DNA of 42,373 bases from an uncultured Lachnospiraceae bacterium (lineage in GTDB: Bacteria; Bacillota; Clostridia; Lachnospirales; Lachnospiraceae). A program made the translations under genes and the position numbers. The stretch is from assembly GCA_947166015.1 (NCBI GenBank), contig CAMVCQ010000008.1, positions 1 to 42,373 of the forward strand. Reading direction: 5' to 3'. The notes beneath the pieces are model-generated. The model had not been told where the DNA came from and ran no database searches. It saw nothing but the letters and a program-made list of their open reading frames with translations. Shown piece after piece: positions 8,127-17,625 of this stretch (position 1 is its first letter; every line of letters begins with the position of its first letter).

Positions 8127-10307
8127 TTATCTTTTGATCCGAAACCGCAATTTTCTTTTCTTTTTGACTCCGTTTCTGCCTTTAATTATGATGGTAGCTT
8201 TACCTTTTTTTCGGTTGTGCTTATATCGGATAGTATAATACTTTTTGGCAAGCCCGCGAATTCGTTTCACCGGTTTTATTTTTCTGCCGGTGTATCTGTA
8301 GACGCGTTTGATTTTGATCGGATATGCACGGATATCATCCGATTTTTTTACACGTGCTGTTACATCGGTGTGGAATGAAGCTTTTTTGTTTTTGTAAAAT
8401 CTGTTTTTCTTGAATTTCACTTTTGCCCTATAGGTATATATTCCGTATTTTTTGCTCCTTCTGATAATGTTTTTGGTCACGGTCGCTTTTGAACCTGTAC
8501 CGATATAGATACCGTTCGCTTTCTGTCCGGTGATCTTGTTTGAGCGAATGGTAAACTTCGATCTGAGAAGCTCTATTCCATTTGGCGCATTTAGTCTTTT
8601 TTTGGTTTTCTTTTTGAAAGCCTTTTTTCTGAGAGTATTATTTTTAATCGTACCGCTTGACTTTTCACCAAAGAAAAATTCATTTATCCCTGTTGCTATA
8701 TTATTCTTTACAACAAGTTTTTTGAACTTTCTTGCGTCTATGCAGATATTGGTGATGTTTTCAAAACGGTTGTTTACTATGCGGATTTTTTTCAGTGAAA
8801 CTCCGGGTCTGTATCCATGACTTCCTATCCCACACATATAGTTTTTGATCTCACATCCGGAAATAGTGATCTTTTTACAGGCTGTATGGTCATAGGGCTT
8901 CATGTACGGTGCAGTGGAAGAAGAGCAATAATCAAGCTGTATTGCCTCTTTTTTTGATGTGTATTGGTTTTGCTTTTTTGGTTTTTTGTATCCTCTTAAG
9001 TGGACATTTTTGATCGTTGCTTTGTATATCCCGGCAAGCTCTATCAAATGCTCTCCACAGGTGTTTTTGATGGTTGTATTTTTAATGGAAATGTTTTTTC
9101 CATGTCCAAAGTACACCAGATTGGAGCCACCGTTTTTGTGCGCATTTCCGTTCCATGTACCTCCGGACATCTTGAAGTTTTTGAACTGCTCGTAGCCTTT
9201 TGTTTTTTTGTTGTTTTTGCTGATAAGCATTGTTTTTGAACCGGCGGATACAGTTCTTTTGATAACAGCTTTTTTTGCAAGCTTAAGCGTGGTATCAGAG
9301 TATGCAACTATGGTACCGTCTATATCATAGGTTCCTTTCGGAACAGTTACTTTCAGCCTGTCACCCTTATTTAGATACTTTGCCTGAGACATTGCTTTTT
9401 TGATAGTTTTTAAATCACTTTTTCCATCGTTTGGAACAGCACCAAGATCTTTGACTACATTTATTTTTGTCTTGTAGCAATGAATCTCAAAATGTATGGT
9501 TACCTCAGGACAGTCAGCAGGGCTTGCGGATATCGTTGCATCTCCGAGGTTTTTGATCTTGACTACACCTTTGTCTGAGACAGTTGCTGTATTGGTGTTG
9601 CTGCTTTTGAAGTTTACCGTCTTGTCGGTGGTATCCTCAGGCAGAACGGTTGGATACAGTTTCATTTTGTCTCCTATCCAAAGATCAAAGCTCGCTCCGT
9701 CATTTATGTTTGTCTTTTCATCGACGACTTTATCTTCATATATGGTTTTTAGTTTATATTTCAGATTAATGCTGTCCGCCGGCTGAATAACACTTATCTT
9801 TCTGTCTGCAGAAAGAAGTATACTCTTTTCCTCTCCGTCTTTTTCAACCTTTATGATGCAATCAACCGATATGATCGCAGGCGTGTAGTATGTCAGTGCC
9901 TCCGGTGTGATAAATCCCGTATCACTTACCTGAACTTTTTTTGGATCTGATGTGACAAAATGAACATCCATATCCTTCGGAAGCGCGGTAGGATCTACGA
10001 TACGGGACTGTCCGCTATCGTAAATAACAGACAGCACAAGCTGCATACCCTGGCTTTTGCTTCTGATCTTGATAGCTTTGTCGCTGTCATACCCGATGAT
10101 TTCTTTTGGATATATGACAAGCCCCGTCGGATCACCTAATGGCGGTTGTTCATCGTCTCCGACAAGAGTCTCTTTCATAGCGATCATATCGTACACAAAA
10201 GCAGGCGATACAAGGTCAGCCATCGCTAAACGAAAGCTGAGCACGGGTATCCCCTGCGTAAGTGCGATCAATAATAATATAAAAAATGAAATAATTGCTT
10301 TTTTCAT
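8127..10307 (-). CDS. Secreted Ig-like plus beta-helix protein, larger paralogue
   Basis: A 726-residue paralogue of the gene at 6239-8119. It has a signal peptide (MKKAIISFFILLLIALTQ), an extra Ig-like region of about 100 residues absent from the paralogue, a Big_2 domain, the beta-helix entry DLGAVPNDGKSDLKTIKKAM, shared landmarks such as CGEHLIELAGI, CIDARKFK and ITGQKANGIYIGTG, and the same C-terminal repeat (YRYTGRKIKPVKRIRGL). It is far more basic than its relative, with many KK and RR pairs in the helix turns. The start at 10307 (MKKAII) was chosen because the longer ATG at 10349 would put a charged leader before the signal peptide. A carbohydrate-active or wall-binding role is inference. 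Confidence 0.84.
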   Translation of the reverse strand: MKKAIISFFILLLIALTQGIPVLSFRLAMADLVSPAFVYDMIAMKETLVGDDEQPPLGDPTGLVIYPKEIIGYDSDKAIKIRSKSQGMQLVLSVIYDSGQSRIVDPTALPKDMDVHFVTSDPKKVQVSDTGFITPEALTYYTPAIISVDCIIKVEKDGEEKSILLSADRKISVIQPADSINLKYKLKTIYEDKVVDEKTNINDGASFDLWIGDKMKLYPTVLPEDTTDKTVNFKSSNTNTATVSDKGVVKIKNLGDATISASPADCPEVTIHFEIHCYKTKINVVKDLGAVPNDGKSDLKTIKKAMSQAKYLNKGDRLKVTVPKGTYDIDGTIVAYSDTTLKLAKKAVIKRTVSAGSKTMLISKNNKKTKGYEQFKNFKMSGGTWNGNAHKNGGSNLVYFGHGKNISIKNTTIKNTCGEHLIELAGIYKATIKNVHLRGYKKPKKQNQYTSKKEAIQLDYCSSSTAPYMKPYDHTACKKITISGCEIKNYMCGIGSHGYRPGVSLKKIRIVNNRFENITNICIDARKFKKLVVKNNIATGINEFFFGEKSSGTIKNNTLRKKAFKKKTKKRLNAPNGIELLRSKFTIRSNKITGQKANGIYIGTGSKATVTKNIIRRSKKYGIYTYRAKVKFKKNRFYKNKKASFHTDVTARVKKSDDIRAYPIKIKRVYRYTGRKIKPVKRIRGLAKKYYTIRYKHNRKKGKATIIIKGRNGVKKKRKLRFRIKR

Positions 10308-10391
10308 CAGGTATCGTTCCGCTTTATCATGTCTTTCCGGACAGAACAAGGAAGTCCGTCCGCTTAATCATTTATTTGTTTTTGTCCATAG

Positions 10392-11051
10392 CTACACACT
10401 TTTCCATTTATTGGCGCCGTGCACAAGAGCAGGCAACATGGTAAATGTTACGAAGATATATAGAACCATAGATATTTTCCATATCAGGCTTCCGGAATCG
10501 TTAAGCCAGGATGCGATAAAACAATGGCAGTTAAGAACACCGATAAGGTTGTACAACCTTATGTTTTTGAGCACACCCCACTCCACATCCTTGATGATCA
10601 AATGCTTGATATGATAGTACAGAGCAAACAGAGGTATAAGCATGCCTACCAAATGCATTATAACTGAAGGAGTCGTATCTGCCACCTGATGTACAAGGAA
10701 TATAGAAACAACAAAAATAACAACAGGCAGAATCGCTGCGATCAAACGATATTTCATAAATTTTTTTGATCCATCGTCGCAGAGAGAATCTATCGGACCG
10801 TAATTTGCGCATATCAAAAACAAAAACTGTGCGATGACACCAAGCGTCGACAACGTGAAACCATTTAGGTCCACTCCCTCTCTTACCAAAAGCAATTCCA
10901 TCAGCCCCTGAAGGAAGCGGCATCCCATCACACAAACAATCATTCTGACAAACAAGGGAGACGGTTTCCTGAAGTACTTTTGCGCACCTATCAGAAAAAC
11001 CACACCTGCCGAAACAGTGTAAATGATCTCCAATACACTCTCTATAGTCAT
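10392..11051 (-). CDS. Multi-pass membrane protein of unknown function
   Basis: A 219-residue protein with about six or seven predicted membrane helices (roughly 5-23, 34-55, 66-84, 104-123, 132-148, 167-183 and 192-212). I do not recognise the family. The start at 11051 was preferred over the ATG at 11063 because ATGGAG lies six bases upstream of it. The 200-base leader between this gene and the upstream protease gene holds three strong hairpins, so its expression may be controlled at the RNA level. Conserved Cys and His residues appear in GVLNCHCFIASW. Confidence 0.65.
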   Translation of the reverse strand: MTIESVLEIIYTVSAGVVFLIGAQKYFRKPSPLFVRMIVCVMGCRFLQGLMELLLVREGVDLNGFTLSTLGVIAQFLFLICANYGPIDSLCDDGSKKFMKYRLIAAILPVVIFVVSIFLVHQVADTTPSVIMHLVGMLIPLFALYYHIKHLIIKDVEWGVLKNIRLYNLIGVLNCHCFIASWLNDSGSLIWKISMVLYIFVTFTMLPALVHGANKWKSV

Positions 11052-11064
11052 ATTAATCTCCATT

Positions 11065-11210
11065 CCGGAGCGTAGCGACGGAGTGGCGACGAGAACATCA
11101 TAGGAACTGTTTACAGTTCCTTGTTCTCAGTCTGCCATCAGTGGCTATTTGTGACGCTCCGGCACAAATAGCCGTGTGAAAAATCAGCATATCAATGTGA
11201 TTTTTCACAC
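11065..11210 (-). repeat. Three tandem perfect hairpins with pseudoknot potential
   Basis: Three inverted repeats in a row. (1) 11174-11186 with 11198-11210: 13 bp, perfect. (2) 11143-11153 with 11163-11173: 11 bp, perfect. (3) 11103-11109 with 11114-11120: 7 bp, extended by 11091-11097 with 11122-11128. The nine-base loop of hairpin 2 (ACGCTCCGG, 11154-11162) is exactly complementary to CCGGAGCGT at 11065-11073, which lies just before the ribosome-binding site of the downstream gene. No run of T follows hairpins 1 or 2, so a simple terminator is unlikely. Confidence 0.75.
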
Positions 11211-11252
11211 TAAACCTCCGGTTAACTCATTTTTTCAATGCTTTTACCACTT

Positions 11253-11921
11253 CTATGATGCCTCGACTCTTTTTTTGTTCCCTACCCTTCCTTTGAATGT
11301 AAGGGGAACAATCGTCAGGTATGTACATAAAGGTAAAACAAATCCCCAGTATTTCAGATCAGTCTGCACAAGTGAGTTGTAGATACCATGATATATCGAC
11401 GCCATGACAAACATAGCAAAAATGCCCGGGATGATCAGCTTGGCATTTTTTTTCACAAGGTTGATACCTATTCCGATCATCATCGTCGTCACGGCATGCA
11501 TAAGTCCCGATCCAAATCCCCTCACAAACGCCCATAAATAGCTCACGGTTTCAGGCGCATCCATAACCGCACGGAGCAGGATAACTATGTTTTCAAGAAC
11601 TGCAAATCCGACTCCTATTCCAAACGCTATGGAAAGTAGTGTTTCTCTTTTATCAGATATCATAAACGCATACATCAGTACCGGCAGTGCTTTGAGCGTT
11701 TCCTCCACCAGCGGCGTGACAGTTGTCGTGATATAGTACATATTGCTAAGCCCGGTTGACCTTACGATCGCTCCACTGATCTCCGAGCAAAACAGACTCA
11801 CAAAAACACCAAGTGTCATACTTCCGATCAAAAGCCTCGATTTTCCTGTCATTGTGATCGTCATCATGATAAGTGGTATCATAATGCATATAAAACAAAT
11901 ATACTCAATACTGATTGACAT
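11253..11921 (-). CDS. PrsW-type intramembrane metalloprotease
   Basis: A 222-residue membrane protein with about seven helices. It carries the PrsW-type motifs EETLK (E73, E74), FAVLEN (E110, N111), GLMHA (H142) and YHGIYN (H178), each inside or next to a hydrophobic stretch, as in the family that includes Bacillus PrsW. PrsW starts regulated proteolysis of an anti-sigma factor; the substrate here is unknown. It has a good ribosome-binding site (AGGAG). It lies 114 bases after xylB and is followed by the hairpin cluster and a second membrane protein. Confidence 0.8.
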   Translation of the reverse strand: MSISIEYICFICIMIPLIMMTITMTGKSRLLIGSMTLGVFVSLFCSEISGAIVRSTGLSNMYYITTTVTPLVEETLKALPVLMYAFMISDKRETLLSIAFGIGVGFAVLENIVILLRAVMDAPETVSYLWAFVRGFGSGLMHAVTTMMIGIGINLVKKNAKLIIPGIFAMFVMASIYHGIYNSLVQTDLKYWGFVLPLCTYLTIVPLTFKGRVGNKKRVEAS

Positions 11922-11965
11922 GATTTTCCTCTCCTGACATAGTGATTATTTGTTATTTATTCACG

Positions 11966-12000
11966 GGTAACCACTCCATTTGGAGCGTGGTTAGGTTACC
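11966..12000 (-). other. Hairpin between xylB and the protease gene
   Basis: On the minus strand GGTAACC and GGTTACC can pair as outer arms, with an inner CTCC/GGAG stem closing an AAAT loop. There is no following T-run. It may be a processing or weak termination site separating the sugar operon from the protease gene. Confidence 0.45.
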
Positions 12001-12035
12001 ATAATTAACTCATTTTAGAATATACACATGAATCC

Positions 12036-13502
12036 TTAAGCATACAGTTTTTTTACCGTCGGATATAGCTTTGTGTATTTTTCATAAGCTTTGTCATATC
12101 TTGCCGCAATGTCCGGATCCGGATGTATGACCTCCGTAACTTTTACAAGTTTTTTGGCCGCCTCTTCAACAGACGCATACTCGCCGTTTGCAACTGCCGC
12201 AAGTATGGCTCCTCCGTATCCCGGTCCTTCTTCGCTTTCTATGATCTGTATATCTATCCCCAGGACATTGGCGCATATCTTTCTCCACAAGGGTGATTTT
12301 GCACCACCTCCGGTAAGCTTTGCCTCCTTGACGGATATCCCTGTTTTTTTCGCGATCTCAAGGCAGTCTCTCATCGCAAAGGTCACACCCTCCAATACAG
12401 CCTGCGTCATATCCGACCTTGCGGTATCCATAGACATCCCGAAAAACAACGCTCTGGCGTCGGGGTTATTGTGCGGAGACCTCTCGCCCATCAGGTATGG
12501 CAAAAAGAACACGGAATTGTTTCCAAGCCTGTCATCCGATATCCTCTCCTGCTCTGCGGCATAGTCCTTTGTTGAAATTATTTCATCCATCCACCATTTA
12601 TTGCATGACGCTGCCGACAGGATACAGCCCATCAGATGGTATCCACCGTCTGCATGTGCAAAGCTGTGAAGCGCATTGTATGGGTCCTTTTTGAAGTTCT
12701 TTCCCGACAGGAAAAATGTCCCGGACGTCCCGAGTGATATCGTGCATCCTCCGTCTCCGACTGTTGCAGTTCCGACTGCTCCGGCGGCGTTATCTCCGGC
12801 TCCCGCAGCCACCTTGCAATCAGGTGTCAGCCCAAGCTTTTTCGCCACATCCGGCAGAAGCGTCCCCGTAACCTCATAGCTTTCAAAAAGACTTGGCATC
12901 TGCTCTGTGCTGATGCCACAGATATCAAGCATCTGTTTTGACCAGCATTTATGCTCTACATCCAAAAGAAGCATTCCCGAAGCGTCAGAATAATCACACG
13001 AGTGAACTCCCGTCATTTTGTAGGCTATATAGTCCTTCGGGAGCATTATTTTTTTGATGGCTCTAAACTTCTCCGGTTCATTTTTTTTCATCCACAGAAG
13101 CTTTGGCGCCGTAAATCCCGCAAATGCAATATTTGCAGTGTACTCAGAGAGCTTGTCTTTTCCTATCACTGAGTTCAGATACTCGGTTTCCTCGCCTGTT
13201 CTTCCGTCATTCCAAAGGATCGCGGGTCGTATCACATCGTCGTTTTCATCAAGTACGACAAGCCCATGCATCTGTCCGCCAAAGCTTATCGCTGCGACCT
13301 CAGAAGGATCAACTTCTTTTACAAGCGCGGGTATCCCGTCGGCAACCGCATCCCACCAGTCCTCAGGTTTTTGCTCAGACCAACCGGGTTTCGGAAAACT
13401 CAGCGGATACTCGCGTGACTCGATATTTTTTATCTCACCGTCCGCCGACATAAGGAGTAGCTTAACTGCCGACGTTCCGAGATCAACTCCGATATAGTAC
13501 AT
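12036..13502 (-). CDS. xylB: Xylulokinase (FGGY family)
   Basis: A 488-residue FGGY kinase that phosphorylates D-xylulose to xylulose 5-phosphate. Visible marks are the N-terminal phosphate loop YIGVDLGTSAVK (D7), the xylulokinase-type GQMHG (76-80), and the catalytic base region GAGDNAAGAVG (D237), with the C-terminal ATPase segment LTGGGAKSPLW. Length fits the family. It starts 21 bases after the isomerase gene with a GGGGGA site, so the two are an operon. Since the neighbour is a fucose/arabinose-type isomerase and not XylA, the true substrate could be another ketose (for example ribulose or fuculose); the GQMHG motif favours xylulose. Confidence 0.9.
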   Translation of the reverse strand: MYYIGVDLGTSAVKLLLMSADGEIKNIESREYPLSFPKPGWSEQKPEDWWDAVADGIPALVKEVDPSEVAAISFGGQMHGLVVLDENDDVIRPAILWNDGRTGEETEYLNSVIGKDKLSEYTANIAFAGFTAPKLLWMKKNEPEKFRAIKKIMLPKDYIAYKMTGVHSCDYSDASGMLLLDVEHKCWSKQMLDICGISTEQMPSLFESYEVTGTLLPDVAKKLGLTPDCKVAAGAGDNAAGAVGTATVGDGGCTISLGTSGTFFLSGKNFKKDPYNALHSFAHADGGYHLMGCILSAASCNKWWMDEIISTKDYAAEQERISDDRLGNNSVFFLPYLMGERSPHNNPDARALFFGMSMDTARSDMTQAVLEGVTFAMRDCLEIAKKTGISVKEAKLTGGGAKSPLWRKICANVLGIDIQIIESEEGPGYGGAILAAVANGEYASVEEAAKKLVKVTEVIHPDPDIAARYDKAYEKYTKLYPTVKKLYA

Positions 13503-13523
13503 ATCTTCCCCCTTGATGAAAAA

Positions 13524-15020
13524 TCATTTAAACGGATTCTCCGTCGGATACAACACTCCCGCCGGCTGATTGTAGCCTATCTCTTCCGCTTCAACTCCGA
13601 TGTACTTAAACACCTCGTACAAAAGCTTTCCAAAATGTCCGAACGCCACCGCGCCGTGATGCGGGAAGCCTTTTTCTATCAACCAGTAGCGATAAAACCT
13701 TCCCATTTCCCTGATCGCAAAAATGCCTATACCGCCAAACGATCTCGTCGGCACATCGAGTACTTCTCCCTGTGCGATATATGCACGAAGGATGCCGTCA
13801 GCCGTTGACTGAAGTCTGTAAAACGTGATATCTCCCGGAGCGATATCTCCCTCAAGTGTTCCGTTTGTAACCTCCTCGGGGAGCGAGCGCGCCATGATAA
13901 GCTGATTTTTCATTTCGCATTTGCCAAGCTTTTGCGAGCAGGTGTTTCCGCAGTGGAATCCCATAAATACATCTGTCTTTGTATAATCATACTTTCCTTT
14001 TATATCACTGTCATATATATCATAAGGCACGGAATTATTGATGTCAAGAAGCGTTACTATATCCTGAGTCACAACCGTACCGATAAACTCTGATAGTGCA
14101 CCGTAAATATCGACCTCACAGGACACAGGTATACCTCGTCCCGTTAGACGACTGTTTACATAACACGGCACAAATCCGAACTGGGTTTGGAAAGCAGGCC
14201 AGCATTTACCTGCAATACAAACATACTTGCGATATCCTTTGTGTTCCTCTACCCAATCGAGAAGTGTGAGCTCATACTGAGCGAGTTTTTTGAGTATCTC
14301 AGGTTTTTTGTTTCCTTCTCCGAGCTCATTTTCCATGTCTTTTATCACATCAGGTATGCGGGGATCATCCGCATGGTTATTGTACGATTCAAACAGATCA
14401 AGCTCCGAGTTTTCCTCTATTTCAACATTTAAGTTATACAGCTGTTTTATAGGTGCGTTGCAGGCCAGGAAATTTTGCGGACGCGGACCGAAGCTGATTA
14501 TCTTCAGATTGTTCAACGCTGTCACGGCTCGTGCAACCGGCACAAAATCGTGTATCATATCCGCAACCTCATCAGGCGTTCCCACCGGATACTCAGGGAT
14601 ATATGCACCGACATTTCGAAGCTTCAGGTTGTAGCTGGCGTTTAGCATACCGCAGTATGCATCTCCTCTTCCCTGGATAAGCCCACCGTTTGCAGCACTC
14701 TCCTCCGCTGCGGCAACAAACATTTTCGGTCCGTCAAAGTGCTTTGCAAGAAGTGTCTCCGAAATCTCCGGGCCAAAGTTTCCAAGGTATACGACCAATG
14801 CGTCGCAGTCATTTTTTTTGACATCCTCGAGGGACTTTACCATATCTGTCTCTGATTCAAAGATCAAAACCGGACACTCGTATATGTCTGCTTCATCGTA
14901 CTTATTTCTGTAGGCTTCGCATACTTTTTTGCGTCGCTCTGCGGAAAGCTCCGGCGGGAAACAATCCCTGCTCACTGCCACGATCCCTATTTTTGTTTTT
15001 GGCATGTTTGAAGTATCCAT
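13524..15020 (-). CDS. L-fucose/L-arabinose isomerase family protein
   Basis: A 498-residue aldose-ketose isomerase of the FucI/AraA superfamily, shorter than E. coli FucI (about 590). Candidate metal ligands are E302 (SCEVDIYGALSE) and D326 (LLDINN), with the same 24-residue spacing as E337/D361 in E. coli FucI, plus histidines at 454-455 (FPHHGAVAFGHFG). The start has a strong AGGAGG site. It sits upstream of the xylulokinase gene, so the pair probably turns an aldose (arabinose, fucose or a relative) into a phosphorylated ketose. No transporter or sugar regulator is present nearby. The sugar cannot be decided from sequence alone. Confidence 0.82.
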   Translation of the reverse strand: MDTSNMPKTKIGIVAVSRDCFPPELSAERRKKVCEAYRNKYDEADIYECPVLIFESETDMVKSLEDVKKNDCDALVVYLGNFGPEISETLLAKHFDGPKMFVAAAEESAANGGLIQGRGDAYCGMLNASYNLKLRNVGAYIPEYPVGTPDEVADMIHDFVPVARAVTALNNLKIISFGPRPQNFLACNAPIKQLYNLNVEIEENSELDLFESYNNHADDPRIPDVIKDMENELGEGNKKPEILKKLAQYELTLLDWVEEHKGYRKYVCIAGKCWPAFQTQFGFVPCYVNSRLTGRGIPVSCEVDIYGALSEFIGTVVTQDIVTLLDINNSVPYDIYDSDIKGKYDYTKTDVFMGFHCGNTCSQKLGKCEMKNQLIMARSLPEEVTNGTLEGDIAPGDITFYRLQSTADGILRAYIAQGEVLDVPTRSFGGIGIFAIREMGRFYRYWLIEKGFPHHGAVAFGHFGKLLYEVFKYIGVEAEEIGYNQPAGVLYPTENPFK

Positions 15021-15048
15021 AGTGTTTGTCCTCCTTTTTGTTGTTGCA

Positions 15049-17553
15049 TTAACGTTTCTTTAAGAGCTTATGAATCCTGCTGTATGTTTCGCTGTCAACC
15101 TCCTTGCCTGAAAAAGCAGCTTTTTCCATTTCATCGGCAAGTAGCTTTCCTTCTTCCTCCGACAGGCTTGATCTGTCGCTATCTGATATGACCTTGATCC
15201 TTTTTTTGTATGACGCTCCGTCTGAAGCGCATTTATGTTTTGCGGCGAATTTTTCAAATTCCATGACCAGCTTTCCGCTTTTATCTGCTTTTGCATAGCG
15301 GTACGCATAGGTCAGTTTTTTGATGACAAACCGTATAAAAATGACTAAAACGATAACGCCTATTATACTAAATACCACAACGCCTGCGGAGTATCCGATG
15401 GAGTTGATGCTTTGCATAACTGCTCCCGGCTCGCTTAGTCCATCGGTGATTCCCGATGCGTCTGAAGTTCCTCCTACAGCATCCGAATCATCCCCCGAAA
15501 GCATCCTCAAAAGACCTGCCAAAAAACTAATGCTCGGAGGGCTTTCCGTGGAGTAAGGCGTCACATCTGCCACCTTCCAACCGCCGCCTGCGATATCGTA
15601 TACCTCTATCCACGCGTGCGCTGCTGCGTCGGAGACCTCTACCTCCACAACCTCTTTGTTGCTCAGTGCATTGTAGCCTTCATAATAATCCTCTGATTTT
15701 ATATCCCTCAGTACCGTTCCGTCGCTCGCTATATCTGACGGGTCTACCACATATCCCTCCACATATCTGGCAGGGATCCCAAGGCTTCTGAAAATAAGTA
15801 CTGCCGCACTTGCAAAATGAGCGCAATATCCTTTTTTGTTCTCACTCAAAAAATAATTTACAAAATCCTTTTTGTTTGGTGTAAGCCCCGGCTGATATGA
15901 ATACGGTATTTCTTTTTGATAATAATCCTGCAGCTTTTTGATAAGCTCATCTATAGACTTTTCTCTGCCCGTAAGCCCAGCGTCCTTGCAAAACTGCGTC
16001 ACAACCTCTTTGTTCTCGTCGGGAACTGTTCTCCAAATACGATTTGAGGCATCCTCGACCTCTCGTTTTATCGTTAATAATTCCTGAATTTCATTTTTAT
16101 TATCTTGTGTTTTGCCTTGTTTTTTCTCTTCACTTTTTTTTGCAATATCAGCAATTATTTTTGCATATCTTTCAGATAATTTTTCTCTATCAAGAGCGGG
16201 ATAGAATTCCATTTCTTTTTGCGCTCCCGGTGTCACGGTATACTCGGAAGCACCGTCCTTGGTGTCCATATAATACGGCAGGTAAACTCCGATTGCCGCA
16301 GCAGTGTTTTCTACACGGATCTTTGCTTTTGCTGATTTATTATTTTGTTTGTTATTTGTCTTGTTTGATGCTTTTTTTGACTTATTTTCTTCGACGAATT
16401 GCTTCAATATCCTGCCCGTCAGACTCGAAGTGCTCTCAGGTCTTGGGACATCCCCGGTCGCCTCACGGAGCCATCTGTTTTCGAAGGGAAGGTACTGTGC
16501 ACCCGTAAATGTTCTCAGATAAATTCTCTTTGTGTCATACGGTACAAATGTCACCTTCAGATCCGTCTCGTAATCAAGCTGAACTGAGTTTACTCCCCCC
16601 AGAATTCCGCTTGATAGCCCTCCGGTGTTGGGATACATGTTGAACAATCCCCATATTCCAAGCTTATACAGGTTCTCAAAAGATCCTTTTGTTTCCTCTT
16701 TCCAAGCACTTGTTTTCCTTATGCTTGCGTATTGTGATCTGGGACTTATAATTCCAAATATAAATGTAACCGCCATCGTCCCTGCTATCACCGCTGCCAT
16801 GATCCTTGCATGAGAAGCTATGTCATATATAAAGTTGATATGCGGCTTTTTTTTGATAAGTCCTACCTGTTTTTTGCCAATGATGAATCGGTTGTTGTCC
16901 GGAGTGATATCAAAATGCTCCGCTCCTCTCATCATCCATGTCAGGATAAGCCCCGAAAGCAGCATGACCGTATAGAGCAAGTCGGGTTCTTTTTCCAGAT
17001 AAAACGGCACGAGAAGCACCGACAGGCTAAGCAGCGTTGCGAGCATGTATTTCATTCTTCTTGAAATAATGACATTAAATAGTATCGCATTTACCCAGCC
17101 AACATATATGGACGAGATCGTCACTGTCATATATCTGTTTGGAAGTCTTTCCTTGAAGCCCTGGATGACCTCCGTACCAAAAAACACAGCCGCTTTTTCG
17201 GCCATATTGTTGACCACTGCAAAAAAACCACTGCTTATATAATTTCTAAGCTGTATCGCCGTAAACAGCATAAAAACAAACAATAATATATATCCCAGAT
17301 TTTCCCACAATTTAGAATAATACAATAATGCACAGAATAATGACCCTGCAAGTATCAAAAAGTTTACTATCAAAACATTGTAAGCTATACCAAGTGATGA
17401 TAGAAGACATCCCGTCTGTCCCATGACAACCAGGTAAACCATAAAGCCTTTCATTAACAATGTCCAGATGCGCTTTTGAGTATTTGCTCCCTGCCTTTGC
17501 GACAGCTCTATCCCTTCAGAGAGCACTATCGGTTTATTTTTCTTTTTAAACAT
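15049..17553 (-). CDS. Membrane-anchored transglutaminase-like protein
   Basis: An 834-residue protein with a cluster of about six to seven N-terminal helices (33-205), another near 250-268, a long extracytoplasmic region, a transglutaminase-core domain and a C-terminal helix (about 721-745) with a cytoplasmic tail. The catalytic triad is intact: C577 (KKGYCAHFA), H646 (AHAWIEV) and D663 (VADVTP). This is the TgpA-like layout usually coupled to MoxR and DUF58, both encoded just upstream. The start has AAGGAGGGG. A polar KSKKASNKTNNKQNNK stretch near 391-406 and a second charged one near 465-490 are probably flexible. A cysteine-protease or cross-linking role at the cell surface is inferred. 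Confidence 0.88.
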   Translation of the reverse strand: MFKKKNKPIVLSEGIELSQRQGANTQKRIWTLLMKGFMVYLVVMGQTGCLLSSLGIAYNVLIVNFLILAGSLFCALLYYSKLWENLGYILLFVFMLFTAIQLRNYISSGFFAVVNNMAEKAAVFFGTEVIQGFKERLPNRYMTVTISSIYVGWVNAILFNVIISRRMKYMLATLLSLSVLLVPFYLEKEPDLLYTVMLLSGLILTWMMRGAEHFDITPDNNRFIIGKKQVGLIKKKPHINFIYDIASHARIMAAVIAGTMAVTFIFGIISPRSQYASIRKTSAWKEETKGSFENLYKLGIWGLFNMYPNTGGLSSGILGGVNSVQLDYETDLKVTFVPYDTKRIYLRTFTGAQYLPFENRWLREATGDVPRPESTSSLTGRILKQFVEENKSKKASNKTNNKQNNKSAKAKIRVENTAAAIGVYLPYYMDTKDGASEYTVTPGAQKEMEFYPALDREKLSERYAKIIADIAKKSEEKKQGKTQDNKNEIQELLTIKREVEDASNRIWRTVPDENKEVVTQFCKDAGLTGREKSIDELIKKLQDYYQKEIPYSYQPGLTPNKKDFVNYFLSENKKGYCAHFASAAVLIFRSLGIPARYVEGYVVDPSDIASDGTVLRDIKSEDYYEGYNALSNKEVVEVEVSDAAAHAWIEVYDIAGGGWKVADVTPYSTESPPSISFLAGLLRMLSGDDSDAVGGTSDASGITDGLSEPGAVMQSINSIGYSAGVVVFSIIGVIVLVIFIRFVIKKLTYAYRYAKADKSGKLVMEFEKFAAKHKCASDGASYKKRIKVISDSDRSSLSEEEGKLLADEMEKAAFSGKEVDSETYSRIHKLLKKR

Positions 17554-17625
17554 AGCCCCTCCTTCCGGTCAACTGATACTGACATGTTCCGTTCAACTGA
17601 TGCGTTTTTCATTGAGCGCTGCGTT

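Noticed and set aside
13124-13453. Plus-strand open frames inside xylB and other coding regions
   Set aside because: They are antisense shadows without start signals or domains.
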